A DNA stretch of 60,447 nt from Candidatus Mediterraneibacter norwichensis (GTDB taxonomy: Bacteria > Bacillota > Clostridia > Lachnospirales > Lachnospiraceae): assembly GCA_019112765.1 (NCBI GenBank), contig DXIU01000058.1:1-60447 (forward strand), read 5' to 3'. The stretch's first letter is position 1, and the number at the start of each line of letters is the position of its first letter. Positions 1 through 7,354 of this stretch are shown here, piece after piece. The translations under genes and the position numbers were made by a program. Below the pieces are notes generated by a model, which did not search any database, was not told where the DNA came from, and saw only the letters and a program-made list of their open reading frames with translations.

Positions 1-1221
1 GGTTTCCGCCTTGGCCGCTTCCAGCCGTTCCATTTCCGCCTGTGCGGAATTGAAAGTGGCGTGTGCGTAATAGTTCAGCGTCATAACGATGTTGGCGTGT
101 CCCATGATGTACTGCAAAGCCTTGGGGTTCATCCCGGCGTTTGCCATCCTTGTACAGAATGTGTGCCTCATGGTGTGGGGCGTCATTACCGGCGGCAATG
201 GCTCCTTATGGCACTTGTTGAATTTCTTGGCGAGGCCCTTAAACATGGCGTCATAGTTGACGGCCACTTTCGGCAGGCCGTCCCGGTTCAGGAACAGGAA
301 ATTGCTGTACCCGTCAACCTCAATGGCCTTTGCGCCTCTGCGGTTCTGCAACACTCGCTGGAACGCTTCATACGCGGCTGCGCTCATAGGCACCTGCCGA
401 AATCCGCTGTCCGTCTTGGGCGTTTCGATATAGTAGCCATCCTCTGTGCTTCTTAAAAGCTGGTGGTCTACATTGACAAAACGCTTTTCAAAATTCAGGT
501 CGGTTTCGGTCAGGCCGCAAAGCTCGGAAATCCGAAGCCCTGTTTCCAGCAGGATCACAACCTCGTCACAATACTTGGCATACACGGGATCGTCCTGCAT
601 GAATTTCAGGAGTTCTTCTTCCTGTGCGGGGGTGAGAGGCACCTTTGGTTCCGTGTCGTCGTTGATTACGTCATTGATCGGGAAGTCAAACGGGTTCTTG
701 CGGATGCAATCGTCCTGAATAGCCATATAAAAGATCGCTTTCAGGGAACGCTTGCTGTTGCAGATGGTGTTATAGGCAACACCCTGTTCCTGCATACGCA
801 AGGCCCATTCTTTTGCGTCGGACAGCTTCACGCTGTCGATGCTGGCCGCCCCCAGCTTGTCGTCCGATAAAAGTTTCATCAACTGTTCGCGGCTTTTTTT
901 CGTCCCACGCTTCACGTTTCCCCGCTGCCGGATGTACTTGGCATAAAGCTGGCAGACCGTCATTTTCTTGCCGATGGGGTCGATCCCGTCGGCAATGTCC
1001 TGTTGTATCTGCCTGACCTTTTCACGCAGAGAAAGGTCGGGGCGCTTCCCGGCAGGGATTTTGTCGGTGGGTACTAACTTCCATGAGTACACAAACTTGG
1101 GGTTTCCAAAGGTGTCCATATATTTGTAAGCGTATCTTCCGTCTGGTCGCTGGCTCTCTCCAGATTTCAAAAGGCGGCCTTTACTGTCGCGCCTTTTTTC
1201 ATCTCGTTCTTTTCTCGGCAT
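1..1221 (-). CDS. int: Tyrosine recombinase (integrase) of Tn916/Tn1549-type element, cut by the window edge
   Basis: Catalyses excision and integration of a conjugative transposon. The reverse strand is open from an ATG at 1221 to the left edge (407 codons, no stop seen). Tn916-family integrases are about 400 residues, so only a few residues are missing. The N-terminal ~70 residues resemble the arm-binding domain, residues ~85-170 the core-binding domain. The catalytic set is present: R230 (in GLRISELCGL), K269, H349-x-x-R352 (TPHTMRHTFC), H375 (GHANI) and probable nucleophile Y385 (NYYAH). An AGGAG stands 9 nt before the start. It lies downstream of the xis fusion, the usual xis-int order. 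As int normally sits at the element's end, an attachment site should lie just left of the window. Looks intact. Confidence 0.95.
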   Translation of the reverse strand, partial: MPRKERDEKRRDSKGRLLKSGESQRPDGRYAYKYMDTFGNPKFVYSWKLVPTDKIPAGKRPDLSLREKVRQIQQDIADGIDPIGKKMTVCQLYAKYIRQRGNVKRGTKKSREQLMKLLSDDKLGAASIDSVKLSDAKEWALRMQEQGVAYNTICNSKRSLKAIFYMAIQDDCIRKNPFDFPINDVINDDTEPKVPLTPAQEEELLKFMQDDPVYAKYCDEVVILLETGLRISELCGLTETDLNFEKRFVNVDHQLLRSTEDGYYIETPKTDSGFRQVPMSAAAYEAFQRVLQNRRGAKAIEVDGYSNFLFLNRDGLPKVAVNYDAMFKGLAKKFNKCHKEPLPPVMTPHTMRHTFCTRMANAGMNPKALQYIMGHANIVMTLNYYAHATFNSAQAEMERLEAAKAET

Positions 1222-1300
1222 ATCGTCATGCTCCTTTCCATGACGGAAAGAGCCTTGACACGCTATAAAGATATTATAGCATATTCAAGGCCCGATTTCA

Positions 1301-1717
1301 CTATATGGCGTCAAGGCTGTCAATTATTTTTTCAAACTGCTTCCGCTTGATTTGGATGCGGTTGCCGTTCATAATCACCCAGCCAGCGGTAGGGTTTTCC
1401 TCGGCCAGTTTACGCAGCTTGTTTTCCCCGACGCGAAAATATTTGGACGCTTCTTCAATCGTCAGCGTGTATTTTTCCCAGATTGGCACATCAGTAGGGG
1501 TATCTAAATGAGGCTTTATTTCCTCGACAATGCTGTTTCCACTCTTTCCGGGAAGCATTAAATCCAGAATAATCACGCTGAATTTCTCATTATTGAGATA
1601 TAGCATGGCTTCTGTTCCAGAAAATGCCTGTTTACATTCATACCCTGCTTTTGTCAACGCTGACGCCATCATATTGTTGATGTCAGTATCATCTTCGATA
1701 ATTAAGATTTGTTCCAT
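1301..1717 (-). CDS. xis: Chimera: truncated response-regulator receiver fused to Tn1549-type excisionase
   Basis: 138 residues. Residues 1-71 read as the first half of a response-regulator receiver, with acidic pocket IIEDD and phospho-acceptor D52 in [13 protein letters not shown]. From about residue 75 ([18 protein letters not shown]) to the end it reads as a complete Tn916/Tn1549-type excisionase, a winged-helix DNA-bending protein of ~65 residues that steers Int towards excision. The join is in frame with no stop. The start has a Shine-Dalgarno (AGGAAG, 7-nt spacing) and the promoter at 1841-1869 lies upstream. The receiver part is not a copy of the regulator at 5873-6568. Probably a deletion removed the rest of a regulator/kinase/transporter cargo and joined its first gene to xis. 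Whether the chimera works is unknown. Confidence 0.85.
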   Translation of the reverse strand: MEQILIIEDDTDINNMMASALTKAGYECKQAFSGTEAMLYLNNEKFSVIILDLMLPGKSGNSIVEEIKPHLDTPTDVPIWEKYTLTIEEASKYFRVGENKLRKLAEENPTAGWVIMNGNRIQIKRKQFEKIIDSLDAI

Positions 1718-1837
1718 GTTACCACTTCCTAATTTTATATTCTCAACAGGGCCTCCTTTGGAAGAAATCTAAAGTCCTCATTTGTGCTTACCCATTTTGA
1801 GGCCATGAAGATTTTGTTCTAACTTCCGGCAACATTT

Positions 1838-2095
1838 ATTATTATATTTCATTCTCTCAAACAGCACAAGGCAGGAAATATGAATAATAGAGTGTAAGTA
1901 TAGGCTATATCCAGAGGCAGCCATACGCCGGAAGAATGAGGCCAAACGACAGCGGAAAAGATACCTCCTGTCTACGCATTTAGGGGAATAAATGTCCATG
2001 AAAATCAAGTCTTTTCCGCCACAGTCGGCAGGCAGGCGGGATAGATTATCCAATCCCCGCCGAAACCGGCTTTGAAATGCGTAGAAAACAACCCA
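1838..2095. repeat. Direct-repeat module, copy A, with 113-nt segment closed by an inverted repeat
   Basis: Homologous to 6766-7020 in the same orientation. It holds the promoter above, a conserved stretch ending in CTCCTGT, and a 113-nt segment closed by CTACGCATTT (1972-1981) and AAATGCGTAG (2075-2084). Inside, the right half (GGCAGGCAGGCGGG ... CCCCGCC) is shared with copy B, while the left half differs. No convincing gene lies between 1718 and 2145: a 123-codon minus-strand frame there runs through the terminator and the inverted repeat. The closing stem plus conserved inner GGCGGG/CCCGCC pairing suggests a structured RNA or a folded regulatory DNA. Function unknown. Confidence 0.75.
1841..1869 (-). 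promoter_or_regulatory. Sigma-70 type promoter of repeat module copy A
   Basis: Minus strand: TTGTGC (1864-1869), 17-bp spacer, perfect TATAAT (1841-1846). It points at the receiver-Xis fusion. The same architecture occurs at 6770-6798. Confidence 0.8.
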
Positions 2096-2099
2096 TAGG

Positions 2100-2144
2100 A
2101 AAACGCCGGACACGGCGGCCTGCTGGCCCTGCGCCCGGCGTTTT
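2100..2144. terminator. GC-rich hairpin with T-run after the HTH_16 gene
   Basis: AAAACGCCGG (2100-2109) pairs with CCGGCGTTTT (2135-2144), with an inner GGCGGCCTGCTGGCC stem. It ends one base before the stop of the gene at 2146 and can work in both directions. A related hairpin follows the gene at 7092. Confidence 0.7.
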
Positions 2145-2145
2145 C

Positions 2146-2385
2146 TCATAGGCTGTCCTTTAGGATGGCCCGGATCAGCTTGTTTTGCAAGCGGTGTTTC
2201 ATGTACTCGTCCACCCGCACATGAGGCGAACCGTCAAAATCATAGAGCGTCCGGGTACACAGCTTATTCATGTAGCCGTCATAGTACCGCAAGATACGCT
2301 CCATTGCCAGCGGATCACCGGCGCGGGCGTCAGCAAATACAGACAGGGGCAGAAGCACCCTGCCGTGAAATGTGGGCTGCTTCAT
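2146..2385 (-). CDS. HTH_16-type helix-turn-helix protein of conjugative transposons
   Basis: 79 residues, of the small helix-turn-helix family (HTH_16) found beside sigma-like proteins in Tn916/Tn1549 elements. The recognisable part is ADARAGDPLAMERILRYYDGY followed by a basic helical tail with EYMKHRLQNKLIRAIL. The start overlaps the preceding sigma-like gene by 4 nt (ATGA), so the two are probably translationally coupled. Known relatives take part in element gene regulation; the exact target here is not shown by sequence. A GC-rich terminator follows at once. Confidence 0.8.
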   Translation of the reverse strand: MKQPTFHGRVLLPLSVFADARAGDPLAMERILRYYDGYMNKLCTRTLYDFDGSPHVRVDEYMKHRLQNKLIRAILKDSL

Positions 2386-2816
2386 GTCTGTTTTCTCCCT
2401 CCGTCGTCCTCCAATCTTTGCCGCAATTCTTTCAAAGTCTTTGTGCGGTGACGCTGGACGGCGCTTTTTGACATTCCAACAAGGCCGCCGATCTCACCGT
2501 CCGCCATAGCTGCTACACAGTGTAGAATTAAAATCTGCTGCTCCGGCTCCGGCAGGCTGGCAAAGGCTCCCGCCACCAGCTCGTCCCGGATATGTAGGCC
2601 ATAGCCAAAGGCCGAGAATACAAAGCTGTCGCTTGGGTACTCGTCCAGCGTGGAGAGCTTGTCCCATTGCGCCGGGGAAATATCCTCTAAGGATGTTTGC
2701 CGGTTACGGTATCGCTGCATTTCCCGCAGGTAGTCAATGGCTTCATGGTACAGAACCAGCTTGCAGTAATGGTCGAGTTGACAGCGTTCCACATAGTCAG
2801 AGGTGTATTCGTTCAT
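2382..2816 (-). CDS. Sigma-70-like regulatory protein of a conjugative transposon
   Basis: 144 residues. The C-terminal half resembles sigma region 4: a helix with LPEPEQQILILHC, then an HTH (ADGEIGGLVGMSKSAVQRH) and a basic end (RTKTLKELRQRL). Relatives sit in Tn916/Tn1549-type elements upstream of an HTH_16 gene and are thought to control element transcription. The start has GGGGGTGAGAAG just before ATG. High GC and codon use match the integrase, not the AT-rich cargo to its right. It appears complete, unlike the shorter relative at 8467-8718. Confidence 0.8.
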   Translation of the reverse strand: MNEYTSDYVERCQLDHYCKLVLYHEAIDYLREMQRYRNRQTSLEDISPAQWDKLSTLDEYPSDSFVFSAFGYGLHIRDELVAGAFASLPEPEQQILILHCVAAMADGEIGGLVGMSKSAVQRHRTKTLKELRQRLEDDGGRKQT

Positions 2817-2931
2817 CTTCTCACCCCCGATCTGCGGGAGAATGAGAAGATTAAGCTGTTTCCACCGCTCCTTTCATCGGTGGCAGTATAGCGGCTCCGG
2901 CCCGCACCAAAGAACCGCAGAAAACAACAAA

Positions 2932-2966
2932 TTTCGCCCGGCAGGTCATAGACCCACCGGGCGAAA
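2932..2966. terminator. 10-bp perfect hairpin upstream of the sigma-like gene
   Basis: TTTCGCCCGG (2932-2941) pairs perfectly with CCGGGCGAAA (2957-2966) across a 15-nt loop. It lies downstream of the small minus-strand frame ending at 2989, so it may end that transcript. Confidence 0.45.
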
Positions 2967-2988
2967 CTGAAAGCAATATGAAGATGAT

Positions 2989-3096
2989 TTATATGGTATA
3001 GTTCATACTTATGGCTGCTTGTCCCCGTAGCCGGGGACGGGCTTTTTTTGATGGTGCGTACCCCGTCGTATTATGTCGAAACGCTTTTTGCTTCAT
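2989..3096 (-). CDS. Possible 35-residue basic peptide
   Basis: An ATG at 3096 follows GGAGGG at 7 nt and opens 35 codons, basic in the middle (APSKKARPRLRG). A + strand hairpin with T-run (3021-3049) overlaps it, which weakens the case. It shares GC content with the transposon backbone. No family recognised; listed because of the strong ribosome binding site. Confidence 0.3.
   Translation of the reverse strand: MKQKAFRHNTTGYAPSKKARPRLRGQAAISMNYTI
3021..3049 (+). terminator. Hairpin with T-run on the + strand
   Basis: GTCCCC-GTAGCC-GGGGAC (3021-3038) then GGG and CTTTTTTT. No + strand gene is visible upstream, so it may be a leftover or a chance hit inside the minus-strand frame. Confidence 0.35.
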
Positions 3097-3232
3097 GGCG
3101 GCTCCCTCCGTGGGCCGCCGATCCCGCCAGCGTCAGGGCGTCGCTCTGTATGAGGGTATAAAGAACGGCGGCCTTGATTTGTTCAAAGCCGCCGCAGCGA
3201 TCAATAAGCATGGATAGTGTCTGTCGAACGAC
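3071..3232 (-). pseudogene. C-terminal remnant of an unidentified backbone protein
   Basis: A GC-rich minus-strand frame reads about 60 residues to a stop at 3071, including VRQTLSMLIDRCGGFEQIK and an ATG at 3211. It begins about where the AT-rich permease gene ends (3285) and overlaps the 35-codon frame at 2989-3096. The composition switch at ~3240 suggests that cargo DNA was joined into an older backbone gene here. The rest of 2817-3284 holds only hairpins. Protein family not recognised. Confidence 0.3.
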
Positions 3233-3284
3233 GGCTTTTTTTCTTTTGCCGTCGTCCGGCAGTTATTTATGAATTTTAATATTG

Positions 3285-3965
3285 CTAATCTATCTGCATA
3301 ATTTTTTTTGTAAAGGTATATTTCAAAGCGATTAGAGAAATTGCCAAAGTAGCGATAATTACCCAAATATTTTCTTGATAATTTTCGCTGGCTGCAATCA
3401 CAATCTGTCGCAGATAGATAAAAATAATGGAACTGACTATTGTTACTGTGACAGACTTTTTTATCATACCAACAGCAAATGACCAAAAGCCTAAACAACA
3501 AAATACAACGGTACTAGATAATGCTGCATATATCCAGTTTTTTAGAACATTTACAGTAAAATCACCAGCAACCAAATTGAACTTCCAATCGACACCAAGA
3601 ATGAACAGTGAACAGCACAGATACCCGAATAAAATAGAAATCACCATAAACAAGGTTATAATGAAAAGTTTAGAAATGATAAGCTTTTTACGATCAATCG
3701 GGTATGTAAACATAAGTAAAATGGTTTTGTTATTGTATTCGCTGATAATCAGCGCGGAAACTAAAACCGCAAAGAAAATCACATATACAAACGCAAATAT
3801 TAGCTGAACAGCCCGAAAAGCGCTTTCAAAGGTGTAAGCATTATCTGATGTATCGTTTAAGGCTACAAAAACAAAAAACATACTAAGGATAATTGCGGCA
3901 ATCGAGATGAAAATATACCGCAAGAAATGAATCTTTTTTAATTCAAGTTTCATCAAATGTGCCAT
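3285..3965 (-). CDS. ABC-2 type permease (BcrB-like), cargo transporter
   Basis: 226 residues. About six hydrophobic segments can be seen (for instance FISIAAIILSMFFVFVAL near the start and VSSIIFIYLRQIVIAA near the end), as in ABC-2 permeases paired with BcrA-type ATPases. It would form the membrane half of an exporter with the ATPase just upstream, probably removing a peptide antibiotic or bacteriocin. An in-frame GTG at 3974 overlaps the ATPase stop, but the ATG at 3965 has AGGAGG at 10 nt and was chosen. Last gene of the operon, AT-rich unlike the flanking backbone. Confidence 0.85.
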   Translation of the reverse strand: MAHLMKLELKKIHFLRYIFISIAAIILSMFFVFVALNDTSDNAYTFESAFRAVQLIFAFVYVIFFAVLVSALIISEYNNKTILLMFTYPIDRKKLIISKLFIITLFMVISILFGYLCCSLFILGVDWKFNLVAGDFTVNVLKNWIYAALSSTVVFCCLGFWSFAVGMIKKSVTVTIVSSIIFIYLRQIVIAASENYQENIWVIIATLAISLIALKYTFTKKIMQID

Positions 3966-3970
3966 GCTAT

Positions 3971-4882
3971 TCACACCTCCTCAATGATATGGAAGAAGTA
4001 ATCTTCCAGAGAATTTTTCTTCATCCCTATACTGGCAATTCCAATACCATTTTGCACCAATAAGGCTGAAAGTTCTTTGACCGATTTTTGAAGATCGTAT
4101 ATCTCAATTTTTGTGCCCGAAATAACTTTGAAGTTGGTAATTCCAAACTTCTGTTCCAGTAGATAACCAGCCCGGCTGATGTCGTCAACTTCCAATTCAA
4201 TGTAATCTGTCTGTGATTTACGAATATCTATCATCGAACTCTCTTTGAGAAGTTTTCCATTTTGGATGATACCTACTGTATCTGCAATTTGTTCAACTTC
4301 CGAAAGAATATGGCTTGATATGAAAATGGTAATTCCAAATTCTTGATTAAGTCGTCGGAAAAGCATTCGCATTTCTCGAATACCTTCAGGATCAAGAGCA
4401 TTAATCGGCTCGTCCAAAATCAAAAACTCCGGTTTGGTTAAAATTGCTCTGGCGATTGCAAGTCGTTGCTTCATACCCATTGAATAGTGGGATACTACTT
4501 TTCCCTCAATGTCCTGCAAATCAACCAGCTTCAACACTTCGTCAATTCTTTCCGTATTGTGATAGCCCATGTACTCACAATGCAATTCAAGATTTTTACG
4601 TCCAGTTATTTTTTCATAAAAATAGGGATGTTCGATAATAGAGCCGATGCGTTTGCGGCATTCATAACTTGTACTACCGATTTTCTCGCCAAAAATGTAA
4701 ACATCGCCAGAATCAGGCTGTGTGAGGTTCAATAGCATTTTCATCACTGTACTTTTTCCCGCGCCGTTTGGCCCAACAAAACCGTAAATCTCACCTTTTT
4801 TCACATGGATATTTACGGAGTTTACAACAGTCTTATTTTTATAAGACTTCACTAGATTATGTGTTTCCATAATATATTCCAT
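3971..4882 (-). CDS. ABC transporter ATP-binding protein, BcrA/lantibiotic-immunity type
   Basis: 303 residues. Walker A GPNGAGKST is near residue 38, signature YSMGMKQRLA near 134, Walker B LILDEP near 155, and an H-loop histidine follows in ISSHILSE. A C-terminal extension of ~85 residues after the nucleotide-binding domain is typical of BcrA-like ATPases for bacitracin or lantibiotic resistance. It works with the permease at 3285-3965 and is preceded by a two-component pair, the usual make-up of an antibiotic-sensing resistance module. The start has AAAGGAG upstream. Substrate is inferred, not shown. Confidence 0.88.
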   Translation of the reverse strand: MEYIMETHNLVKSYKNKTVVNSVNIHVKKGEIYGFVGPNGAGKSTVMKMLLNLTQPDSGDVYIFGEKIGSTSYECRKRIGSIIEHPYFYEKITGRKNLELHCEYMGYHNTERIDEVLKLVDLQDIEGKVVSHYSMGMKQRLAIARAILTKPEFLILDEPINALDPEGIREMRMLFRRLNQEFGITIFISSHILSEVEQIADTVGIIQNGKLLKESSMIDIRKSQTDYIELEVDDISRAGYLLEQKFGITNFKVISGTKIEIYDLQKSVKELSALLVQNGIGIASIGMKKNSLEDYFFHIIEEV

Positions 4883-4955
4883 TTTGTCTGTCTCCTTTCA
4901 GATAACAGTATACAAAATAGACTTCTCTTTTTTCTGCCCGAAATCTAACTTTTTT

Positions 4956-5876
4956 CTAACTTTTCAAAATCAGAGAAAAAACTGTTTTGTATCCCGGATT
5001 ACTTATAACTTGAATATCTGCTTCCATTTGTAATGCAAGATTTTTTGCAATCGTCAGTCCCAGCCCGCTGCCTGAACCTTTATGAGCCGTTGTATAGGTA
5101 CGGTAAAAAATCTGCTCTTGATCTTTTTCCAAAATACCTTGCCCATGATCTTCAACATCAATTCTTATTTTTCCGTTCATGCTGCTTAACCGTAAGGCAA
5201 GGTATTTCCCATCGCCGCCGTGTCTGATTGCATTGTCGATTAGGTTTTTCAAAATTCTTTTCAAGGCATCTTTGTCAACATAAGCGTATTCGGGTAAAGC
5301 CCCTACATCTATCTCAACGCAAAAATGTTTTTGCTCCAGAATATCATAATAGTCCAAAATCACTTCATGACATAGTTCGGTAATATTCGTTCGTTGTAAA
5401 TCAATTTTCATATCGCCCGATGTTATTTTTGACATTGTAAAGTATTCGTTGATTGTAATAACCAATTCACTTGCTTTACGATCAATTTTAGTAGCCATAT
5501 TATAAAAATTATTTTCGTCAGCTTTTTCAGCTTCTTTACATAATAATTCACTATATCCTTTTAGAACGGTAAGTGGAGTTCTAATATCATGGGATATATT
5601 TGTAAGCACTTGCGTCATGGCTTTTTTTGAACGCTCATATTCCGCCTTTTGAGAATAAAATTTATCTAATAATCGATTTATTTCAGCAGCAAGTTCCTTA
5701 ATTTGTATACTCTCAGATGGTACTAAAATGTATGAATTTTCTTTTGTATAAGATAAATCTGCAATGCGTTCTTTAATATAATGCAATTCTTTATTCATTG
5801 CTTGATATTTTGTTCGTTGCAAGAAAAGCAAAGCAAATAGTATAACAACTAATAATATGGAAAAGAATAGTATCAT
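4956..5876 (-). CDS. Sensor histidine kinase of the cargo two-component system
   Basis: 306 residues. One N-terminal membrane helix (FFSILLVVILFALLFL), a short cytoplasmic linker (~residues 20-85), then HisKA with H-box SHDIRTPLT and a HATPase domain with N-box NLIDNAIRHG, G1 DHGQGI and G2 GSGLGL. It lacks a large extracellular sensor, like kinases that sense through a partner ABC transporter. Its start overlaps the end of the response-regulator gene by 4 nt (5873-5876), so the pair is coupled. It would phosphorylate the adjacent regulator, most likely in response to the drug handled by the downstream transporter. Confidence 0.9.
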   Translation of the reverse strand: MILFFSILLVVILFALLFLQRTKYQAMNKELHYIKERIADLSYTKENSYILVPSESIQIKELAAEINRLLDKFYSQKAEYERSKKAMTQVLTNISHDIRTPLTVLKGYSELLCKEAEKADENNFYNMATKIDRKASELVITINEYFTMSKITSGDMKIDLQRTNITELCHEVILDYYDILEQKHFCVEIDVGALPEYAYVDKDALKRILKNLIDNAIRHGGDGKYLALRLSSMNGKIRIDVEDHGQGILEKDQEQIFYRTYTTAHKGSGSGLGLTIAKNLALQMEADIQVISNPGYKTVFSLILKS

Positions 5877-6568
5877 CTGTTATCCTCCATCTTATAACCT
5901 ATTCCCCATAAGGTCTTGATATAGGTTGTCGTATCTTCTTCACCGTTTTTCAGTTTTAGGCGCAGTCGATTGATATGGGTATTTAGTACGTTTTCATTTC
6001 CGAAATATGGCTCTTTCCAAATGAGTTCGTACAAGCGTTCTTTTGAGAAAGCCTGTCCCGGATGGGTTGCCAGCAGATGCAAAATTTCAAATTCAATGGG
6101 CGTTAAATCTATCAGAGTTCCTTGGCGGCTAACAGTATGACTTATTGGGTCAATCTCTAAATCTTTAATCTTGACACCTGCATCGTTTGGCATGGCTTGA
6201 TAGGTTCTGGCACGCCGAATATTGGCTTTAATCCTTGCAGTAAGCTCAATTAGAGAAAATGGCTTTACAACGTAATCATCGGCCCCCAAATTCAGCCCCA
6301 ATGACTTATCAGTGTCATTGTCTTTGGCTGTGATTATAATAATCGGAATAGTGCTGACCTGCCGAATAGTCTTAATAATCTCCATACCACTCATATCCGG
6401 CAACATAAGGTCTATGAGTGCAAGAGAGTATTCGTCATAATTCTTGATAGTATGAATAGCTGTTTTACCATCACTAAAAGGAAGCACTTGAAATTCTCCT
6501 GACAAATAGTCTTTCACCATGCTTCTGATTTCTTCATCATCTTCAATCAATATAATCTTATTTTCCAT
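5873..6568 (-). CDS. OmpR-family response regulator of the cargo operon
   Basis: 231 residues. Receiver domain at residues ~1-115 with acidic pocket (LIEDDEE) and phospho-acceptor in LIDLMLPDMSG; C-terminal winged helix with IEFEILHLLATHPGQ and NVLNTHINRLRLKL. The ATG at 6568 has AGGAG at 8 nt, better than an ATG 51 nt upstream that lies inside the preceding HTH gene. It overlaps that gene by 11 nt and the kinase by 4 nt. Expected to activate its own operon, probably from the promoter at 6770-6798. Confidence 0.9.
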   Translation of the reverse strand: MENKIILIEDDEEIRSMVKDYLSGEFQVLPFSDGKTAIHTIKNYDEYSLALIDLMLPDMSGMEIIKTIRQVSTIPIIIITAKDNDTDKSLGLNLGADDYVVKPFSLIELTARIKANIRRARTYQAMPNDAGVKIKDLEIDPISHTVSRQGTLIDLTPIEFEILHLLATHPGQAFSKERLYELIWKEPYFGNENVLNTHINRLRLKLKNGEEDTTTYIKTLWGIGYKMEDNR

Positions 6569-6749
6569 TGCGATTGCTCCTTGCTTTTTTTGTCCTGCCA
6601 TCAATGGGCTTTTTTGCATCCTTTGGAACGAGCCAGACAGTCCCCATTTTCATAGCGCCGGGAATACGGCCCGAAGAACAGTAATAATTTATCCAACGAG
6701 GGGTCACACCCCATTTTTCGCCAGCTTCCTTTAATGTCATATAGTCCAT
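6558..6749 (-). CDS. Small helix-turn-helix protein (MerR/excisionase-like HTH)
   Basis: 63 residues. A single HTH of the DNA-binding/excisionase type fills residues 1-45 (MTLKEAGEKWGVTPRWINYYC, then the wing GTVWLVPKDAKKP), followed by a basic tail KKARSNRNGK. It is the first gene of the regulator-kinase-ABC operon, with GGAGG six nucleotides before its ATG, and overlaps the regulator start by 11 nt. It may be an extra operon regulator or an element directionality factor; sequence does not decide. It is not a copy of the Xis domain at 1301-1717. Confidence 0.75.
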   Translation of the reverse strand: MDYMTLKEAGEKWGVTPRWINYYCSSGRIPGAMKMGTVWLVPKDAKKPIDGRTKKARSNRNGK

Positions 6750-6765
6750 TTTGCACCTCCAACCT

Positions 6766-7020
6766 TAATATTATAATTCGCTTTCTCGAATAGTACAAGG
6801 CAGGAAATATGAATAATAGAGTGTAAGTATAGGTCATATCCAGAGGCAGTCAGGCGCCAGAAGAAAGAGGACGAACGGCAGCGGAAAAGATACCTCTTGT
6901 CTACGCATTTAAGCCGCTGAAAAGCCCGCTATTTCAGGGCTTTCCCGGCATGGTCGGCGGGCAGGCAGGACAGATTATCCATTCCCCGCCAGAGAGGGCT
7001 TCTAAATGCGTAGGAATATT
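6766..7020. repeat. Direct-repeat module, copy B
   Basis: Second copy of the module at 1838-2095, same orientation. A 113-nt segment is closed by CTACGCATTT (6901-6910) and AAATGCGTAG (7004-7013), exactly the same length as in copy A. The inner GGCGGG ... CCCCGCC half is conserved; the other half differs and carries its own AAAGCCC/GGGCTTT hairpin. It lies between the cargo operon promoter and the divergent small gene at 7092. No open frame in it is convincing. Confidence 0.75.
6770..6798 (-). promoter_or_regulatory. Sigma-70 type promoter of repeat module copy B
   Basis: Minus strand: TTGTAC (6793-6798), 17-bp spacer, TATAAT (6770-6775). It lies 20 bp upstream of the HTH gene and should drive the HTH-regulator-kinase-ABC operon. 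Same layout as at 1841-1869. Confidence 0.85.
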
Positions 7021-7091
7021 CTTCTGATGGTGGTATTCCCGACGCTTCTGTGGTATGCTCATAGTAAAACTATGACAGGAGTGTTTAAGGG

Positions 7092-7286
7092 ATGGCTGAA
7101 CAGGAAATGTTGCTGGACAGCGCCACGATCAAAGCCGCCGTCGCGGGCGAGAAGTGGGCCACGGAAAAGGTGATTGAACACTATGCCCCCATGATCGACG
7201 AGCTGGCCGTGGACGAGGATATGAAGCAGCACTTAATTATGAAACTGTTGGAAGCCCTGCCGAATTTCCCAATGGAGCAGGCATAA
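7092..7286 (+). CDS. HTH_16-like small protein, paralogue of the gene at 2146
   Basis: 64 residues, same layout as the 79-residue protein at 2146-2385: a helical N-terminal part (IKAAVAGEKWATEKVIEHYAP) and a second helix (DEDMKQHLIMKLLEALPNF), but lacking the middle insert. AGGAG stands 10 nt before the ATG. It lies on the opposite strand from its paralogue while repeat A and repeat B keep the same direction, so the two modules have been shuffled. Likely a transposon regulator, activity unknown. Confidence 0.7.
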   Translation: MAEQEMLLDSATIKAAVAGEKWATEKVIEHYAPMIDELAVDEDMKQHLIMKLLEALPNFPMEQA

Positions 7287-7301
7287 AGGCAAAAAAACAG
7301 C

Positions 7302-7347
7302 GCCGGACGCAGAGGCCATACAGCCCCTGCGCCCGGCATCTTTTTTT
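7302..7347 (+). terminator. Terminator after the HTH_16-like gene
   Basis: GCCGGACGCAG (7302-7312) pairs with CTGCGCCCGGC (7327-7337), then ATCTTTTTTT. Related in sequence to the hairpin at 2100-2144, which supports common descent of the two modules. Confidence 0.85.
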
Positions 7348-7354
7348 GCTTGTG

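Noticed and set aside
61-1268. Several + strand frames opposite the integrase
   Set aside because: The minus-strand frame carries every tyrosine-recombinase catalytic residue.
1778-2149. 123-codon minus-strand frame in repeat copy A
   Set aside because: It runs through a terminator, the closing inverted repeat and the -35 box, has no ribosome site, and its counterpart in copy B is not open. Treated as non-coding.
1838-7020. CRISPR array or group II intron as explanation of the repeated module
   Set aside because: There are only two copies ~4.9 kb apart, no short repeat-spacer pattern, and no intron domain V or reverse transcriptase.
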